From Moorena sp. SS36440bin_2 (GTDB taxonomy: Bacteria > Cyanobacteriota > Cyanobacteriia > Cyanobacteriales > Coleofasciculaceae), in contig WTKN01000405.1 in assembly GCA_011524395.1 (NCBI GenBank), positions 1 through 48,677 of the forward strand: a stretch of 48,677 nucleotides of DNA. Direction: 5' to 3'. Positions 28,005-37,592 of this stretch are shown one piece after another (within the stretch, counting starts at the first letter, position 1; every line of letters starts with the position of its first letter). The notes under the pieces are model-generated. The model searched no databases and was not told where the DNA came from. It was given only the letters and a program-made list of their open reading frames with translations. Both the position numbers and the translations under genes were made by a program.

Positions 28005-29174
28005 CTAACTTGATGCCTTTTTCTTTGAACGCTTGGGCTCAAAAGGCAATGCCTCTCGACCCTCTCCAGACTTAGCTGCTTGTCTTTTTGCCTCTTTTTC
28101 CTGCTGCTCAACTATTTCTTGCAAATTCTCATCCAGAGGTTCTCTCGATAGAATGAAAGTCTGGATAGTTTGAAATATATTAGCTACAACAATATACATC
28201 AATACCCCAGCTGGCAGGGGAAAGAATAAGAACATGCCAGAAAACAATACTGGAGTAATCTGATTAACTACCTTTTGCTGGTCACCGCCTTGCCCGGCAC
28301 CTGCACCTGAACCAGACAAGAGCTGGTTGACGTACAAACTGATCCCAAAGAAGAGAATCATACCTACGATATCCCAGTGGATAGTGCCATCGTCATCAAA
28401 AGCACCCACTCTTCCTAAAGCATCAATAAATAGAAAGCCTTTGTTAGCAGCTATTCCCGGTAAGGTTCCCTGAAGCTTTACCTCTCCAGGCATCAGGGCT
28501 TCTAGTGTCCCATCTTCAAGAATACGTAAGCGGTCTTCTCCGTTGACTATTTGCCAAGTGGGAGTGATATCGGTTTCTGGATGCTGAGCAATTAGTTGGT
28601 TTAAGGGTTGACCTTCAACAGTTTGAAACTCTACTTTGGTTTTTTCCCCAACTACCAGCTTATTTCCTGCCGGAAGTAGGGCGATGACTGGTTCATGTAA
28701 GCCATCGGTAATGTAAATATTTTGGGGTTTGGTGGTAAAGACTTTAGGCTGGATATATTCCAGCTGTTCTTGGGGAAAAATTTGTAAGTTGACGTCGTAG
28801 TTAATGTTTGCAAACGGTGATCCCCGCAAGGTGGCAAATAGGGCAAACAGAACCGGCATTTGTACCAACAGTGGCAAACAACCGGCTAGGGGGTTGCCAA
28901 ACTTTTGGAACAGCTTACTCATTTCTTCCTGCTGTTTAGCCGGGTCATCCTTGTAGCGCTCTTTTATTGCTTCTTGCTCCTTCTTCATCAGGGGTTGGGT
29001 GATTTTCATCTTCCTCATGTTGCGAATGGAGCCAGCATTAAGAGGGAAGAGGGCAAAGCGAATCACCAGGGTCAAGGCTATTATGGCTAAACCATAGCTA
29101 GGCACAATCCCGTAAAAGAAATCCAGGATTGGCAGCATGACGTTGTTGGAGATAAATCCGATACCAAAGTCCAT
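28005..29174 (-). CDS. yidC: YidC/Oxa1 membrane protein insertase
   Basis: Inserts proteins into the cytoplasmic and thylakoid membranes. It has 389 residues. An N-terminal helix ([17 protein letters not shown]) leads into the conserved core starting [18 protein letters not shown], with the hydrophilic-groove Arg in that helix, and then the [13 protein letters not shown] coiled region. After the second core helix ([21 protein letters not shown]) there is an unusually long lumenal or periplasmic loop of about 135 residues, typical of cyanobacterial YidC. The final helices include [16 protein letters not shown] and [19 protein letters not shown] Lys-rich tail follows, expected to contact the ribosome. 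Confidence 0.95.
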   Translation of the reverse strand: MDFGIGFISNNVMLPILDFFYGIVPSYGLAIIALTLVIRFALFPLNAGSIRNMRKMKITQPLMKKEQEAIKERYKDDPAKQQEEMSKLFQKFGNPLAGCLPLLVQMPVLFALFATLRGSPFANINYDVNLQIFPQEQLEYIQPKVFTTKPQNIYITDGLHEPVIALLPAGNKLVVGEKTKVEFQTVEGQPLNQLIAQHPETDITPTWQIVNGEDRLRILEDGTLEALMPGEVKLQGTLPGIAANKGFLFIDALGRVGAFDDDGTIHWDIVGMILFFGISLYVNQLLSGSGAGAGQGGDQQKVVNQITPVLFSGMFLFFPLPAGVLMYIVVANIFQTIQTFILSREPLDENLQEIVEQQEKEAKRQAAKSGEGREALPFEPKRSKKKASS

Positions 29175-29382
29175 TCGTTTGAGGTTAACCTAGGCGCTAT
29201 TGTAAAGTTTTCTGTGTCTAATGTAACTAATCTCCGTCCCTATGCGGTTCGGGTTTCCGACATTTCTCAGGTAGATCTAATTACATGAAGCAGTTTAGCC
29301 GATTTAGGTGGCCAGATTTAGGCAAGGGTCGACCAGATCAGGGCAACTCACCCATGTCAAGGTTTTCTTTTCAATGTGCTTT

Positions 29383-29778
29383 CTACATCATTTTGATGGC
29401 ACTAACAGCTTTGCCTGTTTTGTCTGCTGTTCGTTCGGCAATGTAGTCGTAAATTTCTCTAAAGCGCGGTATTGCGCGCATTTCCAAACGGCTACCATCT
29501 TTTAGGGTCACGACAATATCTCCCCAAGTTCCTATACCACGGGGAACTGTGGCAATCTTTGAAATTTCGGAATAGATCACATCTGAGCGATCGCGTCCCC
29601 GCCAACCCCCAGTTATTGATATGCGGCGGCTGGTAATCCGATACCGTAGCCATAGAGCCCTGACAATAGCAGCTACGGTTAGAGGTATGAATATAATCGT
29701 AAATGCCAACAATATGCTAATGATCAGATCTCCCCGGTGGGGGCCACCCTCATAAAATACATCTTCTCTAATGCCCAT
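29383..29778 (-). CDS. PH-domain (bPH) membrane protein
   Basis: A 131-residue protein. One long hydrophobic segment (about 17-42, LIISILLAFTIIFIPLTVAA) is followed by a bacterial PH-like domain (RYRITSRRISITGGWRGRDRSDVIYSEISKI, about 47-77, then a beta-strand run to VVTLKDGSRLEMRAI). It sits in the rpmH-rnpA-yidC cluster, and its start overlaps the last 11 bases of rnpA, implying translational coupling. This position is conserved in several cyanobacteria. A role alongside YidC in the membrane is plausible, but function is unknown. Confidence 0.8.
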   Translation of the reverse strand: MGIREDVFYEGGPHRGDLIISILLAFTIIFIPLTVAAIVRALWLRYRITSRRISITGGWRGRDRSDVIYSEISKIATVPRGIGTWGDIVVTLKDGSRLEMRAIPRFREIYDYIAERTADKTGKAVSAIKMM

Positions 29779-30175
29779 CCAACACCTCTGCTTTTACCAA
29801 CAACTTTTCTAATTCTCTCAAAAGTTGTGCATATTCGCACTCTCTAGCTTCTGGTTTTACGATTACGACTAGTTTCCAACCGGGGGATAGGCGTGGTAAT
29901 AACTGCCTGAGGGCGGCTTTAATTTGCCGCTTAATCCGATTTCTAACAACTGCTTTCTTACTTACTTTTTGGCTGATGGAGATGCCAAGGCGGGAGGGAG
30001 GGCAATCCTCTGGTAGGGATTTTTGTCGCGCAATGGTGTCTTTAGCAATCGCGGGAATAGTACTCTGTTGTAAACCCCGTAATGTTAGGTAACGCCCTGA
30101 ACGACGGATACCCCAGCGATAAACTGTCTTAAAATCTCGCCAGTGCTTAAGTCGATTGGCTTGAGGCAATCCCAA
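29768..30175 (-). CDS. rnpA: Ribonuclease P protein component
   Basis: Protein subunit of RNase P, which with the RNA subunit trims tRNA 5' leaders. It has 135 residues. The conserved core RLGISISQKVSKKAVVRNRIKRQIK contains the RNR signature, and LVVIVKPEARECEYAQLLREL is the usual C-terminal helix. An insertion of about 20 residues (STIPAIAKDTIARQKSLPED) lies between the N-terminal strand and the core. It lies 128 bases downstream of rpmH on the same strand, the classic rpmH-rnpA order. Confidence 0.95.
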   Translation of the reverse strand: MGLPQANRLKHWRDFKTVYRWGIRRSGRYLTLRGLQQSTIPAIAKDTIARQKSLPEDCPPSRLGISISQKVSKKAVVRNRIKRQIKAALRQLLPRLSPGWKLVVIVKPEARECEYAQLLRELEKLLVKAEVLDGH

Positions 30176-30303
30176 TGCTTAACTGTAATCCTTGATGAAT
30201 GTCAATTCCTTGAGCAGGATCAAGGCAGAAAAGCCACCGGAAATGGCTGTTTCTTCACCTTTTACCTTTCACTTGCAGCAGGTCGGCATCAATGCTTGGA
30301 TGA

Positions 30304-30441
30304 CTAGACCGAGAGACGACGCCGTCCCTTGCTTCTGCGAGCTCTAATTACATTGCGACCATCTTTGGTGCGCATCCGGGCACGAAAACCGGATTTTCTT
30401 TTTTGCTTACGGTTGGTTCCGCCTAGAGTGCGTTGAGTCAT
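30304..30441 (-). CDS. rpmH: 50S ribosomal protein L34
   Basis: A 45-residue, highly basic ribosomal protein, starting [20 protein letters not shown], continuing [20 protein letters not shown] and ending RRLSV. The TxRT-GT-RK-KRxSGFRxRM pattern is diagnostic of L34. It heads the rpmH-rnpA-PH-yidC-jag-DUF177 run, so the promoter for the cluster probably lies in 30442-30550. Confidence 0.96.
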   Translation of the reverse strand: MTQRTLGGTNRKQKRKSGFRARMRTKDGRNVIRARRSKGRRRLSV

Positions 30442-30549
30442 GGGTTTGCTGGAAGAATACTATTAACGAATACTATGAAGGATTGATTGCCAACTATAGC
30501 TGACTCTTGATCTTACCATGTTAAGGGGTGATCTATCAAGCCAAGGGAT

Positions 30550-30647
30550 CAGCATTCAGCATTCAGCATTCAGCATTCAGCTTATGAGTTAGGTCACAGG
30601 CTGGAAGCCTGTGCCACAAGGCTGACCACTGACCACTGACCACTGAT
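30550..30647. repeat. Two short heptamer/octamer tandem repeats
   Basis: 30550-30581 contains four CATTCAG heptamers in tandem, and 30623-30647 contains three TGACCAC(T) units. Between them is a small hairpin, CACAGGCTGGAAGCCTGTG, a word widespread in cyanobacterial intergenic DNA. Confidence 0.65.
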
Positions 30648-30669
30648 GGCTTACACCACCTCAGATAGT

Positions 30670-30933
30670 TTAGTCCTGGGATGCTGTATTAGGGCATGGC
30701 TCCTCTGTTGAAACCACCTTCAGTAACTTCCGAAGACCTTGATTCCACTGTTCTAGTTTTAAATATTCGGTAATTTCAATTTCCTCAATTAAGCAGTTAA
30801 GAGATTCATCAAGATTAGCTAGCTCTAGGATTTCTGCCATCCGATTTGCCTCTAATTCAGACAAAATGGGAAGAGCTATTAGCTGGCGATACTCTTCTGA
30901 TAATTGACTTTTTTTTGGTGGGATTATGCTCAT
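30670..30933 (-). CDS. Hypothetical protein downstream of the ECF sigma gene
   Basis: An 87-residue acidic, helical protein, starting MSIIPPKKSQLSEEYRQLIA, with no membrane segment and no motif I recognise. Leu/Glu-rich stretches (LESNRM-like and LIEEIEITEYLKLEQW) suggest a small helical bundle. It lies 174 bases downstream of the ECF sigma gene on the same strand. An accessory or regulatory partner is possible, but there is no anti-sigma signature. The 5' flank is AT-rich with TAATTAATAA repeats and no clear Shine-Dalgarno. Confidence 0.5.
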   Translation of the reverse strand: MSIIPPKKSQLSEEYRQLIALPILSELEANRMAEILELANLDESLNCLIEEIEITEYLKLEQWNQGLRKLLKVVSTEEPCPNTASQD

Positions 30934-31107
30934 TTTTTTGCAATTTTATTTAATTAATAAGATTGATTTTTTATTTGTTGACAAAGAAATAAAAATAGTG
31001 AAAAAAATATAGTTTAATTAATAAAGGAAGATTGGGGCAATCAGATCAGGAATGCCCCCAAGCGGTTTCCGCACCCTAATTAGCTATAGCTAATCATAAG
31101 ATTTTGT

Positions 31108-31713
31108 TTACTGATGATGAGGCTTAAGCTCAAAAAAGATTTTGCGCAAACGCTTTAGGGCACGTTTACCTCGCTGTCTGGCAGACGCCTCAGTAATATA
31201 TTCTCCCTGAGAAGCTAGATGGTTTACTACTTGTTTCCAAGATAAGCCTTCTATTTCTCGTAAGACGATTAGCTTGTAGTCCTTTGGTTCTAATTTTTTA
31301 AGGGCTAGCTCCAGCAGCCTTAAGTCTTTATCGTCATAGTTTGCCGAGTCGAGACTATTGCTGGCTTCTACTGCTATTTGATGCTGTATTAAATTAGAGT
31401 CCCATAACTGCTCTTTTTTTGGTTTCCGGCTCATCTCACGAATGACATTTAAGGAAGTCGCCCTGATCCAGGCTCTAGGTTTTTCAATCTCTTGGCCAGA
31501 GTCTAGCAGTTTTATTCCCCGTAAATAGGTTTCATTAATCACCTCATATATTTGGTCATCAGAAAATTTAAATTGGCGTAGTTTCGACTTGATTCCTTTG
31601 AATAATGCAGCATAATAGTTTGCTTCCTTAGTTTCTAATGAGGTTTGGTTAAATAAATGTTTAACCGCTGATTAAAACTTTTCCCGAGGGGTGAAAGTTT
31701 TTTTAATCGTCAT
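31108..31713 (-). pseudogene. ECF-type sigma factor gene with in-frame stop at codon 14
   Basis: Reading from the ATG at 31713, preceded by AGGAG, the frame is M-T-I-K-K-T-F-T-P-R-E-K-F and then TAA (31672-31674). It continues in the same frame for 187 more codons to the stop at 31108. After the stop come KEANYYAALFKGIKSKLRQF and FSDDQIYEVINETYLRGIKL (region 2-like), then PRAWIRATSLNVIREMSRKP. Region 4 follows, with LEPKDYKLIVLREIEGLSWK and the recognition helix near TEASARQRGKRALKRLRKIF. A CAA-to-TAA change (Gln to stop) would explain it. A GTG at 31542 could start a 144-residue product lacking much of region 2. Pseudogene, sequencing error and reinitiation remain open. Confidence 0.65.
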
Positions 31714-31725
31714 TTATTATGTCTC

Positions 31726-31757
31726 CTATGGTGACATTGAGCACCACCTCCTTTTTG
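31726..31757 (-). promoter_or_regulatory. Strong Shine-Dalgarno with three-codon minigene before the ECF sigma gene
   Basis: On the minus strand AAAAAGGAGGTGG (ending near 31743) precedes ATG TCA CCA TAG (31737-31726). The TAG overlaps a second AGGAG used by the ATG at 31713. The arrangement looks like a leader minigene whose translation could feed or block the main start. It could be accidental. Confidence 0.3.
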
Positions 31758-32049
31758 AACAATTATCTTGTAACTTTGGGAATAGTAAAGACACCCCTTA
31801 AAGACACAAAGAGACAAAGAGACTCGGGAGCAGGTCAAAGTTGCAGAACAAATGAACTATGTATCATCAGAGTAAGCTTAAACCCATGAGGGGGCTAGAT
31901 AATTAGTACAAATGCTGACGGGGTGACATGTTCCCTAAAGAGACGGATATTTTTAAACGTTCTGGATAGACACATAGGCCGCTCTCACTTTTGGTCATAG
32001 AACGTCCAGCCTCTTCTATATATATGTGCAGAACGGTCAGAAAGTGTGA

Positions 32050-32086
32050 CACCCTCTCGGGAAAATTTTCAAAAAAAAAGAGGGTG
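32050..32086. repeat. Hairpin between the ECF sigma gene and the small membrane protein
   Basis: CACCCTCT (32050-32057) and AGAGGGTG (32079-32086) pair perfectly. The loop contains the palindrome GAAAATTTTC and a run of nine A's. Apart from the minigene site at 31726-31757 and this hairpin, I see no supported feature in 31714-32357. Confidence 0.4.
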
Positions 32087-32357
32087 CTTGAATTTTGAAT
32101 AGCAGTACCTCTATAGGAATGAACCAGTCAATGTCACAGAATCCTTGAACAGGCACATTAACTATGTAGCCTCGTAATCAGACTCTAAAGCTGCTAGTAG
32201 ACGTTGAAACAACATGCCTACTAATTTTGCTGGAAAATTCTTTGGGGTAGGAATTCTACTCTGAGTGAAAGCCTGCTGGATAGTTTGTAGCGTCTAGGCA
32301 GGCACTCAACAGGAAATCGTGGCTATTTTAACACTCGTCTTGGATTCCTCAATCACT

Positions 32358-32600
32358 ATGTTAAAGAATCAACAGAAAAAACCAAGTAAGCACAACTTCC
32401 CAGTTTGGCAAATTTCCTTACCGCTCTGTGGAGTCCTGATATTTGCTATAGGAGCTATCACCACAATCTATATGATCAACGGTCGCTACCTTTTTCACCT
32501 AAAAGCTACTCCCAAGGAAATCGATGTAAGGTATCATGTAGACAAAACGGAAATTAAAGAGAAATCAAAAACAAATCAAATTAGTACAAGTGATCAATAG
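32358..32600 (+). CDS. Small single-span membrane protein, hypothetical
   Basis: From ATG 32358 it has 80 residues: a basic N-terminus (MLKNQQKKPSKHNFPVW), one membrane helix (LPLCGVLIFAIGAITTIYMI) and a charged tail (DKTEIKEKSKTNQ). A GTG at 32319, preceded by AGGA, would add 13 hydrophobic residues; I cannot decide between the two. No family recognised. Confidence 0.4.
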   Translation: MLKNQQKKPSKHNFPVWQISLPLCGVLIFAIGAITTIYMINGRYLFHLKATPKEIDVRYHVDKTEIKEKSKTNQISTSDQ

Positions 32601-32775
32601 ACTTCGCTAGTTTTTCTGGGAGGTCTAATCAACAAGGGGGTATGGCAGGTGTAGTGAGGAGGGGAGTGGGAATAAGCTGTCACCGATTTAAATTCTGAAT
32701 GGGGGCGCTTTGGGGAGATGGGGAGAGGCTATGACGGGGTGACGGTTACCCTACACCGGAAAACCAACACTCTTT

Positions 32776-32808
32776 CCCCTACTCCCTGCTCCCTGCTCCC
32801 TGCTCCCT
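32776..32808. repeat. Heptameric repeat (CCCTGCT)n
   Basis: One CCCTACT unit followed by three CCCTGCT/CCCTGCT-type units. It is the same class as 24956-24993 and lies just past the 3' end of the DUF2808 gene. Confidence 0.7.
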
Positions 32809-32853
32809 AAAACCTAGGACGATTTATCTCACCCAATTCAGAACTACAATAGA

Positions 32854-33387
32854 TTAACGACCAATACTAACAATCCAGGTACCGATATAACTGGGTAGTG
32901 GAATATCACCAGCGGCTAAGACATAACAAACGAAGTAATAAGTACCCCCATCAGGGTTTTTGACATTGGAAAATACTAATTCCACATTTTGCTTGGCTGG
33001 AACTGGCTCTTCCATGTAAATCTGAACGCTATAATTCTCTTTGTCCCAGACTACTTCAGAGACCGGGAGGGATTTACCGTCAACGCGCACTTCAATTTTG
33101 TCCACGTCGAACTTACCATCGTAGTAATCTGGATAAGAAATAGAAAACTGAGCAACTCCCAATTCCAGTTTCTTCTTGGGAATCTTCAAGCGGTAACGAT
33201 CCCAGTAATTGGGGGCACCGTTAAAATCTAGGTGATATCTCAGGATATTTTCCCGCTTAACACCACTCCAGAGTACCAATCCAGGATTACTCTGGGCTAA
33301 GCTCCGAACCGATAGCCCGGTCAAGACACAACCAGCTAATGCGATCGCGGAAATCAGGCTTTTGATGGAAGATTGTGTGGATAGCAT
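32854..33387 (-). CDS. DUF2808 domain-containing exported protein
   Basis: Cyanobacterial exported protein of unknown function. From ATG 33387 it has 177 residues with a signal peptide (SLISAIALAGCVLTGLSVRS, cleaved near SLAQS). The mature part matches the DUF2808 pattern: LDFNGAPNYWDRYRLKIPKK, FSISYPDYYDGKFD, and a C-terminal NVKNPDGGTYYFVCYVLAAG followed by PLPSYIGTWIVSIGR. Mostly beta, it is probably periplasmic. An upstream start (33417) adds ten residues and is less likely. It is transcribed away from pntA, with a 936-base gap between the two genes. Confidence 0.85.
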   Translation of the reverse strand: MLSTQSSIKSLISAIALAGCVLTGLSVRSLAQSNPGLVLWSGVKRENILRYHLDFNGAPNYWDRYRLKIPKKKLELGVAQFSISYPDYYDGKFDVDKIEVRVDGKSLPVSEVVWDKENYSVQIYMEEPVPAKQNVELVFSNVKNPDGGTYYFVCYVLAAGDIPLPSYIGTWIVSIGR

Positions 33388-33889
33388 AAATCTAATGCTG
33401 CTGACTTGAGCTAACAATTAACAGTTATTGGTTTTTTTCACTGTACTACTTATATATATATACGCAAAAATATACACAATATATATACGCAATATATCTC
33501 TAATACCAATTTCAAACCCTATCGCTACACCTTAATCACCCACTACACCCCATCACCCCATCACCTATAAATCGATCTGACTAGTAAAAATTACTTACCA
33601 CAACTGAGTGCAACAGCACAATTCCTAAAACAAGTTAAAAATAATCCTCTCTTTTGGCAGATCACCATAGGATCCAAACAGAGATCCGGTTATGGGGACA
33701 CATGTCTTTGAACAGTCAGAGAAATTTATATAGAAAAATTTATGCCAGCAGTTTAAATTCAGCAAGAGGCGATGCCTGGTGTTGGATACAAGGACAAGTA
33801 GCATACAACGAAAAATAGCACAGATGGGAAGCCAGTCAGCTGATCAGACAATTAAGGCTGGGAGGTTTTCCTCTCAAGAGCAAGTCAAT

Positions 33890-33916
33890 CACCGACCCTT
33901 AAGGGCATTGGCGGTG
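33890..33916 (+). promoter_or_regulatory. Hairpin in the long pntA upstream region
   Basis: CACCG (33890-33894) and CGGTG (33912-33916) enclose the 10-base palindrome CCCTTAAGGG (33896-33905). This lies about 410 bases before pntA. Nearby sequence (33430-33490) is a run of TATATA. No full gene is visible in 33388-34176. Confidence 0.25.
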
Positions 33917-34176
33917 TCAGGGAGCAAACTGATCCCGTTCTAGTTGAACTTGGGAATCCTCTAAACAGGGTGAACATCCCCCAGCAAGAAGAAGCTACCA
34001 GTTGCTAAAAACCACTCGAAATTAAAAGAAATAGAACGATAGATTGTCATCAAGGCACAACATTTCGATAAGAAGTTGTTACCTGATTCTATTTACCGAA
34101 AATAGTTACGGAAAACAGTTATTATTGCCAGTTTTCCTGATTCTTGTTGTCCTTACTTAAGGAGTACTTGTCACCC

Positions 34177-34327
34177 ATGACCAAAAGCTATGTTAGGAGA
34201 TACGGTGGCCTTAGCCCCTGAAAGTGGCTGGTCTGGACATCCTTTGCCTGATGCCTCTAGACCCACCTTAGTGATCAATGAATTTTCCGTCGTTATTCCA
34301 TTTAGACAACTGAAGGAGAGTCAATGA
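34177..34327 (+). other. Possible overlapping upstream ORFs of pntA
   Basis: A 14-codon ORF (34177-34221, MTKSYVRRYGGLSP) has AAGGAG 12 bases upstream. In another frame a 45-codon ORF (34190-34327, beginning MLGDTVALAPESGWSG and ending FRQLKESQ) ends in ATGA, overlapping the pntA start. Either could be a translated leader coupled to pntA. Neither matches a family I know, and chance cannot be excluded. Confidence 0.25.
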
Positions 34328-35949
34328 CCCTAGCCATTCCCAAAGAGGCTGAAACGTCAGATTTACAGCCAACCAAAACTCGCATGAAGGTTGGTATCCC
34401 CAAAGAAGTTTACCCAGGTGAATGCCGGGTAGCTGCTACACCGGATACAGCGAAGGTGCTCCAGAAACTTGGCTTTGATGTGCTGATTGAATCGGGAGCA
34501 GGAGAGACAGCTAATTTTCCTGACAATGCTTACGAACAAGCAGAATGCCAAATCATCCCTGATGCCAATAGCCTTTGGTCAGAGGCAGATATTGTCCTAA
34601 AAGTGCGTCCTCCTCAGATGCATCCAACTCTAAACAAGCATGAGTCTGAGTTGCTATCAGAAAATGGCACTTTAATCAGCTTTATCTGGCCAGCCCAAAA
34701 CCAAGAACTGCTCGAACAACTTTCAAGCCGTAAGGCTACCGTGTTGGCTATGGATGCGGTACCCCGCATCACGAGGGCGCAAAAGATGGATGCCCTCAGT
34801 TCTATGGCCAATATTGCTGGTTACCGGGCTGTGATTGAGGCAGCTAATAACTTTGGCCGCTTCTTTACTGGGCAAATTACTGCAGCCGGGAAAGTTCCCC
34901 CAGCTAAAGTGTTGGTGATTGGTGCTGGAGTAGCTGGACTGGCTGCTATTGGTACCGCTAAAGGTCTGGGTGCTGTTGTGCGCGCCTTCGATACCCGCCC
35001 CGTGGTTAAGGAACAAGTGGAAAGCATGGGGGGAGAGTTCCTGGAACTGGACTTCAAAGAAGACGGTACAGGATCTGGGGGCTATGCCAAGGTGATGAGT
35101 AAAGAGTTCATCGAGGCGGAGATGGCATTGTTCGCTGCACAGGCTAAAGAAGTGGACATCATCATCACCACTGCGCTGATCCCTGGTAAAAAAGCGCCGC
35201 TACTGATCACTGAAGAAATGGTAGCGAGTATGAAAGAAGGCTCAGTGGTTGTCGATATGGCAGCTGAGCAAGGGGGCAACTGTGAAGTTAGCAAAGCCAA
35301 TGAGGTCTACAAATACAAAGGTGTGACCATCATTGGTTTGACTGACCTACCCAGTCGTATGGCTACTCAATCTAGCCAACTCTATGGCACCAACCTTTGT
35401 CATCTCCTCAAGGACATGGGTGGTAGTGAAAATTACCGTGTCGATATGGAGGATGAAGTGGTTCGGGGAGCCTTAGTGCTAAACGCTGGGGATGTAACCT
35501 GGCCCCCACCCAAGCGCCCTACACCTCCAGCACCTCCCAAACCGGCACCCGAACCCCAGACTGCGGTAACTAAAGAGGAGTCTGTGCCAGAGACGAAGAA
35601 ATCAAAGGGTATCATGGGCTTGCTCTGGCCAGTATTAGTGGGACTCGCCCTAGTTGGCTTGGGCATCGGAGCACCACCTTCTTTCCTCTCCCACTTCACG
35701 GTATTTATCCTGGCCTGTTTCGTAGGCTGGCAAGTGATCTGGAACGTAAAACCAGCCCTGCACACTCCGTTGATGAGTGTTACTAATGCCATTAGCGGCA
35801 TCATCATCATTGGTGGAATGCTGCAAATTTCTGGCGCAGCTACCTCACCTACTACTATTCTGGGTGCGATCGCAATTTTAGTTGGAACCATCAACATCTC
35901 CGGTGGCTTCCTAGTAACCCAACGCATGCTCAAGATGTTTCAGAAGTAG
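34324..35949 (+). CDS. pntA: NAD(P) transhydrogenase subunit alpha (full length)
   Basis: Alpha subunit of the proton-translocating transhydrogenase in the membrane, which uses the proton gradient to convert NADH and NADP+ to NAD+ and NADPH. The 541 residues fuse the NAD-binding domain I ([20 protein letters not shown]; Rossmann segment [34 protein letters not shown]) to the membrane part. They are joined by a Pro-rich linker ([19 protein letters not shown]). About four membrane helices follow ([17 protein letters not shown] onward). Some bacteria split these parts into pntAA and pntAB. AAGGAG lies 7 bases before the ATG. pntB follows after 179 bases. Confidence 0.96.
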   Translation: MTLAIPKEAETSDLQPTKTRMKVGIPKEVYPGECRVAATPDTAKVLQKLGFDVLIESGAGETANFPDNAYEQAECQIIPDANSLWSEADIVLKVRPPQMHPTLNKHESELLSENGTLISFIWPAQNQELLEQLSSRKATVLAMDAVPRITRAQKMDALSSMANIAGYRAVIEAANNFGRFFTGQITAAGKVPPAKVLVIGAGVAGLAAIGTAKGLGAVVRAFDTRPVVKEQVESMGGEFLELDFKEDGTGSGGYAKVMSKEFIEAEMALFAAQAKEVDIIITTALIPGKKAPLLITEEMVASMKEGSVVVDMAAEQGGNCEVSKANEVYKYKGVTIIGLTDLPSRMATQSSQLYGTNLCHLLKDMGGSENYRVDMEDEVVRGALVLNAGDVTWPPPKRPTPPAPPKPAPEPQTAVTKEESVPETKKSKGIMGLLWPVLVGLALVGLGIGAPPSFLSHFTVFILACFVGWQVIWNVKPALHTPLMSVTNAISGIIIIGGMLQISGAATSPTTILGAIAILVGTINISGGFLVTQRMLKMFQK

Positions 35950-36010
35950 GTTAGCAATCGGTTAACCGCTTAGCCGGTTAGCCGGTTATAAAAACCTTCA
36001 CCATTCAACA

Positions 36011-36085
36011 TTCAACCAACTAACCTTGGCCTTTGGCCACGCGTGCGCGTTCAACCAACTAACCTACCCTTCACCGAACGCCAAA
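36011..36085. repeat. Palindromic repeat inserted between pntA and pntB
   Basis: CCTTGGCCTTTGGCCACGCG, then TGCGCGTTCAACC and CTACCCTTCACCGAACGCC, belongs to the family at 10.9-11.3 kb. GGTTAACCGCTTAGCCGGTTAGCCGG simple repeats (about 35960-35985) precede it. It occupies most of the spacer within a two-gene unit. Confidence 0.7.
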
Positions 36086-36128
36086 GGCTAACAACATTCA
36101 AGTTGAACACCATAAAACTAAGGAGACT

Positions 36129-37592
36129 ATGTCAAATAATCTGTTGACAGTTGCCTATATTGCAGCTAGTGCTTTGTTCATTCTCAGCCTGGGGGGATTG
36201 TCCAACCAGGAAAGCGCGCGTAAAGGTAATATTTACGGCATTCTTGGGATGCTGATTGCCTTTGTTGCCACTGCCCTAAGTAGCAATGTAACCGCATACC
36301 TCACTCTGGGAGGGATGATTCTGCCAGGAGTGATTATTGGTGCGATCGTGGCATCTCGGGTAGCCATGACCTCCATGCCAGAACTGGTAGCAATTCTCCA
36401 TAGTTTTGTCGGTCTTGCAGCTGTACTGGTGGGTATTGCCAATTACCTGCAACCGGAGGAATCTCTAACGGGTGCAGAAATAACTATTCACCAGTTAGAA
36501 ATTTATATTGGTGTGTTCATTGCGGCAATTACCTTCACCGGTTCAGTGATAGCCTTTGGGAAACTACGAGCTATCATCAGCAGCAAACCCCTAATGTTGC
36601 CAGCACGCCACGTACTCAATCTGGCTATGCTTGGGGCTGTGATCGGGCTGGGTTACCAGTTCATGACAGCAGAGGGGACGACTGGTCTGCAACCCCTGTT
36701 GATTATGGCTGCGATCGCATCAGTTTTAGGCATCCACCTGGTAGCTGCTATTGGAGGTGCTGATATGCCAGTGGTCATCTCCATGCTCAATAGTTATTCC
36801 GGATGGGCCGCTGCAGCAGCAGGCTTTATGCTGTCCAATGACCTGTTAATTATCACTGGTGCCCTAGTAGGTAGTAGTGGTGCTATCCTCAGCTATATCA
36901 TGTGCCGAGCCATGAACCGTTCCTTCTTCAGCGTGATTTTAGGAGGCTTCGGCGAAGGTGCAGGAACTACAGCTAAAGCTAAAGGTGGTGATCAGCCGGA
37001 AGGTGAAGTCACCGAGACTACAGTAGAAGATACCGTAGAGCTGCTACAAGGAGCCAAGAGTGTTATGATTGTTCCCGGTTACGGCATGGCAGTAGCTCAG
37101 GCTCAGCACCCGGTGTCCGATATTACCAAGATTTTGAGGAATGCTGGTATAAATGTTCGCTTTGGCATTCATCCAGTCGCTGGACGGTTACCAGGACACA
37201 TGAACGTGCTCCTGGCTGAGGCAAATGTGCCTTATGATATCGTTCTAGAAATGGATGAAATTAACGACGACTTCCCAGAAACCGATGTAGTACTTGTGAT
37301 TGGTGCTAATGATACGGTTAATCCTAGTGCCATGGAAGACCCCAGTAGCCCAATTGCTGGCATGCCAGTCTTAGAGGTTTGGAAAGCTGGTACAGTGGTG
37401 GTTATGAAACGGGGAATGTCCAGTGGCTATGCTGGCGTTGGCAATCCCCTGTTCTTCAAAGAAAACACCAATATGCTCTTTGGTGATGCCAAGACTAACG
37501 TTAGCGCTATCCTAGGCAAGCTCGTAGAATCTAGCCGGGACAGTGCAGCATCTAGCTCAGGAAAAGTCTTAGCTACATCCTCTGCGCGCTAA
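36129..37592 (+). CDS. pntB: NAD(P) transhydrogenase subunit beta
   Basis: Beta subunit of the transhydrogenase. The N-terminal two thirds is a bundle of membrane helices forming the proton channel ([35 protein letters not shown]-type segments, and [20 protein letters not shown]). The C-terminal domain III binds NADP(H): [55 protein letters not shown] and [18 protein letters not shown]. At 487 residues it is a little longer than the E. coli protein because of a Ser/Ala-rich tail. AAGGAG lies 4 bases before the ATG. Confidence 0.96.
   Translation: MSNNLLTVAYIAASALFILSLGGLSNQESARKGNIYGILGMLIAFVATALSSNVTAYLTLGGMILPGVIIGAIVASRVAMTSMPELVAILHSFVGLAAVLVGIANYLQPEESLTGAEITIHQLEIYIGVFIAAITFTGSVIAFGKLRAIISSKPLMLPARHVLNLAMLGAVIGLGYQFMTAEGTTGLQPLLIMAAIASVLGIHLVAAIGGADMPVVISMLNSYSGWAAAAAGFMLSNDLLIITGALVGSSGAILSYIMCRAMNRSFFSVILGGFGEGAGTTAKAKGGDQPEGEVTETTVEDTVELLQGAKSVMIVPGYGMAVAQAQHPVSDITKILRNAGINVRFGIHPVAGRLPGHMNVLLAEANVPYDIVLEMDEINDDFPETDVVLVIGANDTVNPSAMEDPSSPIAGMPVLEVWKAGTVVVMKRGMSSGYAGVGNPLFFKENTNMLFGDAKTNVSAILGKLVESSRDSAASSSGKVLATSSAR

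Noticed and set aside
35433-35933. 166-codon minus-strand frame inside pntA
   Set aside because: It is antisense to a highly conserved coding region and has no known family; a GC-bias shadow.
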